Below, piece by piece: positions 50,806 through 62,800 of a stretch of 64,000 nt of DNA (the first letter of the stretch is position 1; every line of letters begins with the position of its first letter). The stretch comes from Begonia masoniana (taxonomy: Eukaryota > Streptophyta > Magnoliopsida > Cucurbitales > Begoniaceae): positions 3,259,459-3,323,458 of the forward strand of contig CM039504.1 of assembly GCA_022432975.1 (NCBI GenBank), written 5' to 3'. Made by a program: the position numbers and the translations under genes. Under the pieces are notes generated by a model. It was not told where the DNA came from. It searched no databases and saw only the letters and a program-made list of their open reading frames with translations.

Positions 50806-53800
50806 ATGGAGGAAACTCCCTGTTCAACATTTTTGGATGGGGAGATAATTGGAATCAGATTTGCTTTGGCAGGTCATCAAGAAATTGTAAGTAGATAACT
50901 AGCATAGAGGTTCTAATCTTGTCTCTCTACTCTCCAGCTGCCATAGCAGCACAACCTTTGTTTTATGCTATCATATTATGTCAAGAGAGCTCGTCATAAT
51001 GTTAAAATCAATAAAAAAAAAAAACTCATTGATGGCAGTTTTCAGTTCACTTCCATTCTTGAGTTACTTTGAATTTTATTTTGAGGTTTCTATTAGTACT
51101 TAAGTACTTGACATTGATATGCATGGTTATTGGTGACACCACTACTTCCGAGGATACAGTAGAGAGCCAATTCCAACATGTGCAAACCCTCTCTCCGGAC
51201 TAATCTTGTTCACATTTAAACACTTTCCCACAAATATAATAGTGCTGTGTATTACTTTGATTAAAACTAAAATGTTTTAAAAAAAAAAAACGATTTTGTT
51301 GATTAGATTATTGTTCTATCATCTCCCATTAGTTGTTTTTTTTTTTGGTTTATTTAGTAATTTTAAGCTTCATATAAAAGAGAAGATTAGAGAGTTGATT
51401 AAGAATTCTTGTCATCTTCTCATTATTTTCATTTCTTTATTATTATGGCTGGTATCATTCTTATCTTTTTTTTTTCTTTTTTTTTTTGGTAGACTTCGGC
51501 ATCAATTAATGATTTTCCTATTAGCCATGCTAGCCAGCTATCAAATCCATTTCTTGGACTTCCTCTTGAATTTGGTAAATGTGAATCTTGTGGCACTTCT
51601 GAAGCTGGTAAATGTGAAGGTAAGTAATCTTAGTATTAATGAAGTTATGTTGTCTCACATCACCTATGACATTAGATTTTTTTTTTTGTCAAATGCCAGA
51701 GAAGGGAGATGGGAAAAAACTGTTTCACTTCATGTGATAAAATAACATATTTAGTTTGCTTGTATTTTTCAGGTCATTTCGGATATGTTGAATTGCCTAT
51801 TCCAATATTTCATCCCGGCCACATAAGTGAGCTGAGGAAATTGCTTAGTTTAGTATGTTTAAATTGCCTACAAATGAAAAACAACAAGGTATGAGTTATA
51901 TGTAATATACAGTGATAAGGTTACTTTTTTTTTTTTTTTTTCCAATTTATCCTTGTATTGTTGCAATTATGTTAGTGAGGAAAAATGCACATTCTTTTCT
52001 CTTATTTCTTTATGGATTTCTGTCATTGTTAATTGTCGCTTTTGTCATATCGTACGAGGCTTCATTTTTTACTGTGTTTTTTGAATTTCATTTTTTGTTT
52101 ATATCTTCAATAACTTTCAAGAAGTTGATTGACTAGCATGTTTTCTCATCCTTCCTTCTAGTCTTTTATGTTTTTTACTCAGTTATCTTAATGATTGATT
52201 TTTTTAGACATTCTCCCTGCATTCTAAATATTTGAACCGGATTTTTGACTTTTCAGTTTGCTAACAAGAAAATTGGTTTAGCTGAAAGAATGTTCAGCTG
52301 TTGTGAGGTGCGTGTGACTGTAGTTAATTAATTTACTTGTTTTGTGGTCCAAGTATATGCTGGATTTTTACATGGCAGCTTAGCCTATCTTTCCTAGATC
52401 AAAGTCTCACTCACAATATATTATTCACTCTAGATATTTATTAGTTATTAACATAACAAAATTTAATAACTTACAAGCTTAAAATCTTCTTAAGATTTAT
52501 ATTTATTTTTGTTTTATGTTATTGCTTTATAGAATTGAGGAATTGTAATTGTGATGAACAATAACATTTTTTTCAAAGAATGCAGTTATGAAAGCCATGA
52601 TTTTACTGAAGAAGTTAACTCATTCATCAATCTTAATCTGTAATTTGGGAAAACTCCGGAACTTTTTTTATACGTCTACTCTATATATCGAGCCAATAAC
52701 TTTAGATAAGATTTCTCCCATTTATTTGAATGATTCAAATGTCTGATTAACAACACCATTATTTTACTGATTGAATAACTCAATTTCAATCATAGTTTGG
52801 TAATTTGGGGAAGCTTTGGAATCTGCTCAATATATTGTAAGTATGTTGGGTTTCAACTCCAACGGAGTTGTTTACAAAAGAAGTAAGAGTTCCGATTCAA
52901 CTGCAACAACCACAAAACACCTACAATAACTACATAGTACCCAGAAATATAAACAAGGGTTAAGTGCAAAAAAAAGCACCAACTATTGGAAAAGGGCAAA
53001 AAAAAGCCTCAAGTTTAGAAAAGGCAAAATAAAGCTCTGCGGGGACTGCTTACCCCCCGCAGAGGGTGAAGAACGTGGAGCGGGTACCCGCCTCAAATGA
53101 GGCGGGTACCCGCTGTAAGCAACAGTGCCTCCCTCACGACGATTGCAAATCTGCTTTTCATACTCATTGGACTCCTGTTTTCATCGTTCATCATTAAAAC
53201 ATCCTTTCTCTTAAACCCAGAAAGTATCTCAACTTGGTGATCTTCGTCTTGAAGGGAAAGCCTGTGATGATAATCAACATTTGATTTTCTAGCCAGAGAA
53301 ACTCTTGGTGTTTCCGGAAGTGAATGAGACGATAGAATATTCTCCGCGTCCAGGAAGATTCTCGGCCTGCCATGAAGCTTTTATTGATATTTGCAGCCAT
53401 GGGTGAGACGGTTTAGATGAGATTTTGAAAGACGGTTCGAAAAGGTTGCAGAGGAAGATGAAGAAGATGGAGAAGATGAATCAGGAAGAAGATCAAGACC
53501 CATTAATCTTGCCACTAAGTTTGGTGTTTTTGCACCTGGAGAATTGATATTCGAATTATCTGTGAAATAATCATTGTTTAACCCTCCTGCTTTTGGATTC
53601 TTCGTTGATCCATCTGATCCTCTTGTTTTGATTTTCATACCCATCTGCATAGTTTTTATTTAATAAGATTTTGAAGAGAAATAATTGAGAATTTAGATGC
53701 TCATTAGCTAATATCTAATAAGGTTTTTGAGAGAGAAATTTACTGGAAGTTGCAGACTTCCTTTATCCGCTGAAATCCATGGCAATGGAAGCTCTTCCAA

Positions 53801-56800
53801 ATCCAGACTGTTTCTTGGTGCTTCAACACCTGAATCGCTTACAACCCATTACTCAAAATTGCATAGATAACAGAAAAGGTTCTTGTTTACGAACACGAGA
53901 GAGAGAGAGAGAACCTGTAGGCAATGGAGAGTGATGATCTGGAAAAGAGGGACGACGATGGCGGTTCAAAGCATATTGAGTTGGATGAAAATCAAAGAAG
54001 TGATATATTGGTCGAGCTCTGCTGTTTCCATCTCGACGTGTTGCTTAGAGCGGGTACCCGCCTCAGTGATGCGGGTACCCGCTCCACGTTTTTCACCCTC
54101 TGCGGGGGGTAAGCGGTCCCCCGCAGAGCTTTATTTTGCCCTTTACAAACTTGAGGCTTTTTTTTGCCCTTTTCCCATAGTTGGTGCTTTTTTTTGCACT
54201 TAACCCTATAAACAAACAACACAAAATAACTAACAGAAACAACACAAAATCGCTAGTAAGAACACCACAAACCCGGAAGCCACATGTTCGGAAATATCTC
54301 TCCAGTCACTGGAAAATTATCCTTTTCAAAATGAGCATAATCCCTCTGCTATGCAAACACCCTGTATAACTCCCCTCCTCAGCCGTTTCCCATCATTTTT
54401 CTACAAGCTCCTCCCAAACAGCAACCGGCACTGATCCAGCCACCTCAGCAGAGAATTACTGTTCTGCCCTTAACTTCCTTATGCTATGCACAATGCCAAA
54501 ACGTCCCTTGTCCTTCATCCTTCCCAGTGAGTCCATCAGTAGTATATGAGCAATCTAGACTTAGAACACTTTTCTCCCTGCATTAATAGGTTAGTAAACC
54601 ATTTGTTGCTGTTGGGTTATTTTTGGAGTTTTCTTCTTTTAATTCCAGGTTAGTTGATTGATTCTTTTTGTGTAGGGTATTTCAACAATTTCTGTTAGAG
54701 AGGCCAAAACAAAAGATGGTGTTCAGTACCTTCAACTGAGGGGACCAAGTAGGTCCAGGCTAAAAGATGGATTTTGGAACTTCATGAAAACATACGGTTT
54801 CTCCTATGGTAATGGAAGTATTCGAACTTTGCTTCCTTCGGAGGTCAGTTGCTAAATTATGACTGTTCTGTATATATCCCTTGCTATTATATAACTTTCT
54901 TCTTCTCAATTCACAAAGTTATGCACGTGGTTCCCAGTTTGTAGAACATATTATTCTCTGTTGACCCTTTCATCTTATGTGTAAGGTTTTTGCGTTAGCT
55001 ATATTTTTTCCTCCAGCTTTCTGCATTTATATGGCGGGAAAATCTATTGTAGTGGTTCGAGTTACATACATGTTCAGTGTCATGCAGTTGGTAGTTTTGG
55101 CCATCCTATTATTGGAGCTTCATATTATGTCTAATGTTTTTATTGCCTGTATACTGTAGGATTGAAATGATATACTTAGTTGTCAGATTCATGATTAACT
55201 GGCATAGGACAAGAAGTTAGGGGCTCCATGATCGATGATTATCACCCTGGTGGTCAAGTTTGTTTATTATTCTTTTTTAGTATGTTTGAACTAAGTTCTG
55301 TTATGGTAAACAATAATTAGAATTTTGGGCAAGATTCTTGCTTGCGTGTGGTACTAAAGTTTGTCATTTCAGAGAATTTATTGTTGAAGAATCTGCAATG
55401 TGCATATCTATTTCAGGGATGTAGCGAATTATATTTTATTTTGCTTCTCTCCATTAATTATGATCTTATTTTATTTTGTAAATGTAGGCGAAAGAAATTC
55501 TTAGAAGAATCCCTGGAGAGACAAGAAAGAAGCTCTCTAGCAAAGGTTATTTTCCTCAAGATGGATATATCCTACAACATTTACCCGTTCCTCCTAACTG
55601 TTTGTCCGTGCCAGAAATTTCTGATGGAGTTACCATCATGTCTACTGTGAGCTATCCTTCGGCAGACCAAATTGTTTGGTCTTTTTTTAAGGTTTTTATT
55701 GACTGGAATAATCTGATCTCATTCGTGTTTTTAACCAGGATCCTTCCATAACGATGTTGAAGAAAGTACTGAGGCAAGTAGAGATTATAAAAAGTTCTAG
55801 ATCTGGTGACCCAAATTTTGAATCCCATGAAGTCGAAGCTAATGATCTGCAATTAGCTGTGGATCAGTACTTCCAACTTAGGGGTGCTGCAAGAGCATCT
55901 CGGGGTACAGATGCTCGCTTTGGGATTAATAAGGAGGCTAATAATTCTTCTGCAAAAGTATGGCTTGAAAAGATGAGAACCTTGTTCATTAGAAAGGGTT
56001 CTGGTTTCTCTTCTCGCAGTGTTATTACCGGGGATGCTTATACAAAGGTCAATGAAATTGGTATCCCATTGGAAGTGGCACAAAGAATTACATTTGAGGT
56101 AATGGTCAATATGCACAATATAACATATCTACAGGAGCTTGTTGATAACAAGCTGTGTCTAACCTTTCGTGATGGTTCATCAACCTATTCACTGAGGGAA
56201 GGCTCAAAAGGACATACATATTTAAAACCTGGTCAAGTGGTGCACCGGCGGATTATGAATGGAGATATTGTTTTCATAAATAGGCCACCAACCACTCACA
56301 AGCATTCATTGCAAGCCCTTAAGGTTTATATACATGATGAGCACACAGTCAAGATTAATCCTCTTATGTGTGGTCCTTTGAGTGCTGATTTTGATGGTGA
56401 TTGTATACACCTGTTTTACCCTCAGTCTCTTGCTGCAAAAGCCGAGGTATTGGAGCTTTTTTCTGTGGAAAGGCAACTTCTTAGCTCTCACAGTGGCAGT
56501 CTTAATTTGCAGCTGGCTACTGATTCACTGTTGTCTCTAAAGATGATGTTTAAGTCATATTTTTTCAATCGAGCAGAAAGTCAACAATTGGCCATGTTTG
56601 TCTCATCTTCCCTCCCTTGGCCTGCCTTGCTGAAGCCTCAATTTACTGATGCACATTGGACTGCGTTGCAGATTCTGCAAACAGTTTTGCCAGCTTGCTT
56701 TGACTGCTGTGGTGAGAGATACCTGATAAAGCAGAGTGACATGCTCTGGGTTGATTATGACAGAGATGTCATCTCACATTTAATAAATGACATTGCGACC

Positions 56801-59800
56801 TCTATTTTCTTTGAGAGAGGCCCAAAAGAAGTTCTGATGTTCTTTGATTCTCTGCAGCCTTTGCTGATGGAAAATTTGTTTTCTGAAGGTTTTAGTGTTG
56901 GCTTGAATGACTTCTTCATATCTGTGCCAATCAGAAAGTTATTTCAAGAGAAAGCTGAAGTTATGTGTGACCTTCTGCATAATTTAAGGACAACATTTAA
57001 TGAGTTGGTGAATTTGCAGCTGGAGAACCACTCCAAGACAATCAAAGTCCCTGTAGTAAACTTTATCTTGAAGTCATCTGCATTGGGTTATTTAATTGAT
57101 TCAAAAAGTGATTCAGCTATTAACAAGGTAGTTCAACAAATTGGCTTCCTTGGCACGCAGCTTTCGGACAGGGGGAAGTTCTATTCCAAGTCATTATTAG
57201 ATGATGTATCCTCTCTTTTTCATAGTAAATATCCTTCTACTTCCAGAGCTGATTATCCAACTGCTAAATATGGAATGATAGGGAATTGTTTTTTCAATGG
57301 ATTGGATCCATTTGAAGAGATGGTTCATTCTATTTCCACAAGAGAAGTTATAGTTCGCTCGTCAAGGGGATTGTCAGAACCCGGGACTCTATTCAAGAAC
57401 TTAATGGCCATCCTTCGTGACGTTGTTATTTGCTACGACGGCACTGTGAGGAATGTCTGTAGCAATTTCATCATCCAATTTCAATATGGAATAGAGGTTG
57501 GGAGGAAGGCTCCTGACCTATTCCCTGCGGGTGAACCTGTTGGTGTGTTAGCTGCAACGGCAATGTCAACTCCTGCATACAAAGCAGTTCTTGACTCTAC
57601 TGCGAGCAGCAATTCCTCTTGGGAGTTGATGAAGGTAGTCTCCCTAGAAAATATTTTTCTTCTTCCACAATAAACAAATCTACAACTTTTTGTTTTCTTA
57701 TTCTTTGTACTTTACTTTTTTTTTTGGCATATTTTCTACCAGGAAATTCTTCTTTGCAAGGTTTCTTTTAAAAATGACACTGCAGATCGACGAGTCATGT
57801 TGTATTTGAACGGTTGTTCCTGTGGAAGAAATTACTGTCGGGAAAAGGCCGCATATCTTGTTAATAATCAGTTGAAACCAATCCACCTTAAAGATGCTGC
57901 AGTGGAGTTTTTGATTGAGTATGTTTGCGTGGTGTTATCAATAAATTTCATGTTGGTGTTTTTTCTCTAGTATTTTTAATGCATCATTTGCATCTTGCTT
58001 GTTTATTTGAATGTGTGGCTAGACAATCTCATGCTCATTTCTCATTTTCTTTCTAGATGAACGATGTATTTTATCTGTCATGCTTTGTGATCAATATAGA
58101 TTTATCGCTTAATGAATTTTGCTAGTAAGATCTCTTTAGTGCTAATCATCCTGCTTTGTCTAAAACCTGTTTGTCATCTGATAGCATCCTTTGGTGTGAT
58201 ACTTTGAGCCTAACTGAACCTAACCCATCCGTGAATAATGTTGGCTAGTGTCATGGTAATTTATTAGTTGTAAAGGAGCTGTTGTGTTAATCATAAGACT
58301 GATCCAGTAGCATACTTGGTAGTCATTCAACATGCCGCCACAACTTTAGTGACAGTTTCGACCATTCTTTTTCCCTTTAAAGACACTATGCTCACCTGCT
58401 AAAAAAGATCGATCTGTTTTTTATTCAAACTTTAATGGAATCTACAGGTATAGGGAACACCGTACTAATTTTGCAAGTTCTGACATTGAGGCCGGATTTA
58501 TCGGTCATGTTCATCTTAATGAGGTCAGACAACCTTTCTCCCAAAATTTTACAGGTTTCTCTGTCGGTCAGTGTTAACTTACAGTTGTTTATTTATAATT
58601 TTGTGATTAATTCAAATTTTGACTGATAGATTATGCTGGAAGAAATGAAAATTAGCATGGATGAAATTCTCCTAAAATGCAAAGAGAGAATCACTGCTTT
58701 TAAGAAGAAGAAGAAAGGTGGTAATTATTTTAAGCGAACAATTGTAGATGCCAGGTTTGTTTTCTGTTGCTTTTAATTGTTTGTACAATTTTGCGTAACA
58801 ATTATTCTTTTTTATTTTTTATTTTTTATATTAACTTTTATTCTGTGTAATAGCAATAATTGTTGCCTTGGATGATGTCGATTAAAAAATAATAGTTGTT
58901 GCTTTTCTTACAAAGTTTTTGGAACATTATGGAGGGTAATAAAGATTAGAAGGTGCTTTATTCTTTATTTTATTTTTATAAGAAATAAAATATTTTCAGA
59001 AAGAGAAAATACAAAGAATAGAAAGGAATAACCTCTCACAAAAAAAAACCCTTAATTTAGGGCAATTTCTCTAATTAGGGAGAACAATATTAAAATGATA
59101 AATCTTAAAAAACTCCAAATAATATGTCCACTTAACAATAATAAAATTAATATTTTTTCAAAGATTTGTAATTGACTTTTTATTATCGTAGTAACAACAC
59201 TGCGATGAAGCCAGATAGCCTAAAAAATAGCAAACATTTCTAGTCTTAATATTAACTTTCGTTTATTAGATCGTTTATTTTGATTAAAGATCTCAAGATG
59301 AAAGCTCTGAATGCCCGAATGTATCTACATAGTCCTACCTCCAAATGTCTCTAGTAAACTCGCAATTAATCATAATGTGAGTAATAGTTTCTTCAAGCTC
59401 CTTACAAAAAGGACAATAATGCAGGAAAATAGTTAAGAAATGATTTTTTTTTTGAATTTGATTACAAGTATACAATTTTTCATACATAAGAATCCAAGAA
59501 AAAACTTAAATTTTGAATGAGATTTTTTTTTCCAAACAAAGGGAAAGAGGAGAAATTCATTGTAGAAGCAGAAGTAAAATTAGAGAAAAAAGATTTGGAG
59601 TAAAAGTTAGTTGGGTAAAAAATTCATTGGTGTCAGCGATACTCATTCTTGGAGAGAAGGAAGAAATAGCCGCATGAGAGTAGAAAACTCAATAAGCTCA
59701 GAGATATTCATCTATGTTAGGAAGGAAAGATGCTAAAGATTGTGAGCATTATCCATGTTGAAAAGAGAGGCAATAAAGAAATTTTTATTACGAGACAAAC

Positions 59801-62800
59801 GATAAATATCAAGAAAACGAGCACAACAAGGAGTATCTCTAATCCACCAATCTTCCCCTAAACTAACCAAAGCTCTGTTCCCCACTTTAAATGCAATGTA
59901 ATCTTTAAAAAGATGAAAAACAGTGAGCAATATACTTCCACTTAGGGTGAAATGAGACCCAATTAACAGGATGGATAAGACAACCATAATTCATGAGACT
60001 ATACTTGCTCTTAATCACTGCATGACTCAAATAGTCAGTGTCCAAAGTATATCTCATCAGCCATTTTCCAACAAAGCATTGTTCCTAACCTGAAAATTAC
60101 TAGTCCCTAATCCCTCATTGGATTTAGGATTAGTAATAAGCTCCCACCGAATTAGATGAGACTTGACCTTCCATAGTTTCCTTCCAAGAAAATGTCTTTA
60201 ACTTTTTTTTTAAACATCTTAGCAACCTTAGCCATAAGCTTGAAGAAAGAGACATAGTAGGTTGGGATACTATCTGTAACGCCTCAAATTCTAAATTCCT
60301 AAATTTTAAAACTTTAATTTGAAAATCCTAAATTTTTTTCCAATTTTATTTTACAAATCAAACTTAATTTCGAGTGTTATAATCATAATTTTTAAAATTT
60401 TGAAAAAACTTGAATGAAAACATTAAATGTGCGGAAACTTAAAACAATGTTCGATCATTAAATAATTTTGGTCAAAATTGAAATAAATGTAGAATTAAAA
60501 CCATCCATAAAACTTTATCAATGGCGAAGTCAACATAAATTATTAAAAATTTCAACCGAAATAATTTATGAAATATTCTCGAAAACTGAAACATACAAAT
60601 TTAAATTCTTTCATCTGAAAAAAAAACATTGTCTTCTTCTGTATGCTCGCTTGACTCTGGAAGGTTCTCAATCACAGTCAATTCTCTGATAAAAATTCAC
60701 CTACATCACAAAATTATAAACTATGAGAATAACTCAATAAGCAAATACACGCGAAGGTGCAAAATTAACATTATATTTTATCAAATCTTGACGTAACAGT
60801 TATATATTGGCTGTAACTCATTTTCCAACCTTCGTTCAGACTTAGCCATCTCATTGTCGTTCAGGCGTTGTCATCTCATTTTTGTTCAGGCGTAGCCATT
60901 TCATTGCCGTTCAGGTGTAGCCATTTCATTATCGTTCAGGCGTAGCCATCTCATTTTCATTCAGATATAGTCATCTCATTGTCGTTCAAGCGTAGCCATC
61001 TCATTTTCGTTCAAAGTTAGCCATCTCATTGTCGTTCAGGCTTTGCTATCACATATTTTTAGTCAATTTTATCATATTCATACACATACAAAATGTCCTA
61101 TTAATTTTATCTTTATACAATTCTATGTCAATTCCTAAACACGCTTAGTCAAATAGAATCATGTAATAAAATAATTACAAGAAAATAATATAGATTTTGT
61201 AATGTAGGGCCGTAGCCAAAACGTTGAAAACATAGTATTTTCACTTACATGGATTCCGAGAGTTTAGGTTTATCAGGATTTTTCCAAGATTCTAAATAAT
61301 ATCATGTCTGAATAAAATATTTGGTATTAAATTCCTACTCAAATAAATCCATTTTCAAAAGATTGTGAGCAAAATTTCTTACGTGTACACTTGGTTAGAT
61401 AGGGCCTAATTAGATCGATTCAGACGTCTTTTGGGATTTTTCCTGCCTAAATAAAATATTCGGTATTAATTTCTCACTTTAATAAATCTATTTCAAAAGG
61501 ATTTAGGAAGAAATTTTTTACCGGTCGGATTGAGATTGTTTTGGATAGCGTTTGGTCGAATTTGATGGTTCGGTATTGCGCTGATAGAAAGTGAGAGGGT
61601 AGAACTCATTTCAAAAAGCTAGCTCAAAAAATGAAAGAATCACCCTCATATTTATACAGGGCTGTTTGCTTTGGTTTTATCGATGTGGGACAACACCTGC
61701 TTACACATCTAGCGTGATAGGTTTTTTTTTCCTTCACGTCTAGCGTGTTTAATCGGTCTTCACATCGTACAGATTTAGCTCTTACAGCATGATAGAAAGT
61801 TGGAGGGTAGAACTCACTCCAAAAGCTAGTTCAAGGAGTGAGGGAATCCCCCTCATATTTATACATGACCGTTTGCTTTGGTTTTGTCGATGTGGGACAA
61901 AAGGCGATTCTGGTCGAAATTGGGGTCGGGTCCGATTCAGTTGGAACGGACTTGGTTTGGTTGGACCAGTTCTGATTCAGCTGGACCGGCTCGGTTGGGT
62001 CGTCCTTTAATGAACCAGGTTAGGTTCTTTTTTTAAAAAAACTAAACCCTTATTCTTTCTCCCTCCTCATTCGCGTTTTGCCTTTGTTGTGCACTCCAGA
62101 GCACCCAAGAGGGTTGTCTTTGATGAACGGCGGCAAATTCGACCGAGGGAAGCTTCGTCTGAGCTCGGCCGCTCGAGTGAAACTTGTGGCTGCGACTGGG
62201 TGGCGCTCAGAAACTGGTGGTCGAAGATAAGACTTCTGAGGGAGGGAGGGAGGGAGGGAGGGAGTAAATCCAAACGGGTTTTCTACCCACATAACAACAA
62301 ATTCGATTCCCAGTCAAACAGATTTGTAGAGAATATTTAATTTGAACTGACTTTTAGGCGTTTTTCAGAATTAGATCCTAGATTAGGTTTGACTTTGGAT
62401 TTGATTTGGGAATTCTTAATTTGAATTTAGAATTTGAAACCCTAAATTGCTACACTATCAAGCACAACGGGAATCAAAGTTAGTCTTCCATCTTTGGAGA
62501 AGCAAATTTTTTCCAATCATCAAGACATTTTCTGACTTTCTGTAAAATTGGCTCCCAAAATCAACAAGAAAGGGGATTACCACCGAGAAGAAGACCCAAA
62601 TAGGAAAGATGCCAAGAACACTTTCTGCAAATGTTCCTTATTCTTTATAATTGAGCATCGATTGCATTTACACCCATACTTCCTGGATGTGAAAAAAATC
62701 TCCCAGCCTCTTAAGCTATGAATTGTTGAAAGTAGAATGATCTTGGAGAGAACATTGATTTCAGATTTGTCCATGCCGTGTCAGTCCAAGTAAAATGTAT

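Larger units (their letters stand above)
58960..62800 (-). mobile_element. Antisense L1-type LINE relic in NRPE1 intron 10, split by a solo LTR
   Basis: Minus-strand sequence reads as the C-terminal part of an L1-like reverse transcriptase. Near 62485 it gives SKDGRLTLIPVVL. After the LTR it resumes at 60274 with SIPTYYVSFFKLM, then (60145-60030) LITNPKSNEG, NALLGKWLMRYT, and about 59420 the zinc-binding CPFCKELEETITHIMINCEF...DIW. Frames are repeatedly broken by stops. The outer borders are approximate; ORF1 and the upstream RT core are missing, so it is 5'-truncated. Antisense to NRPE1. Confidence 0.75.
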
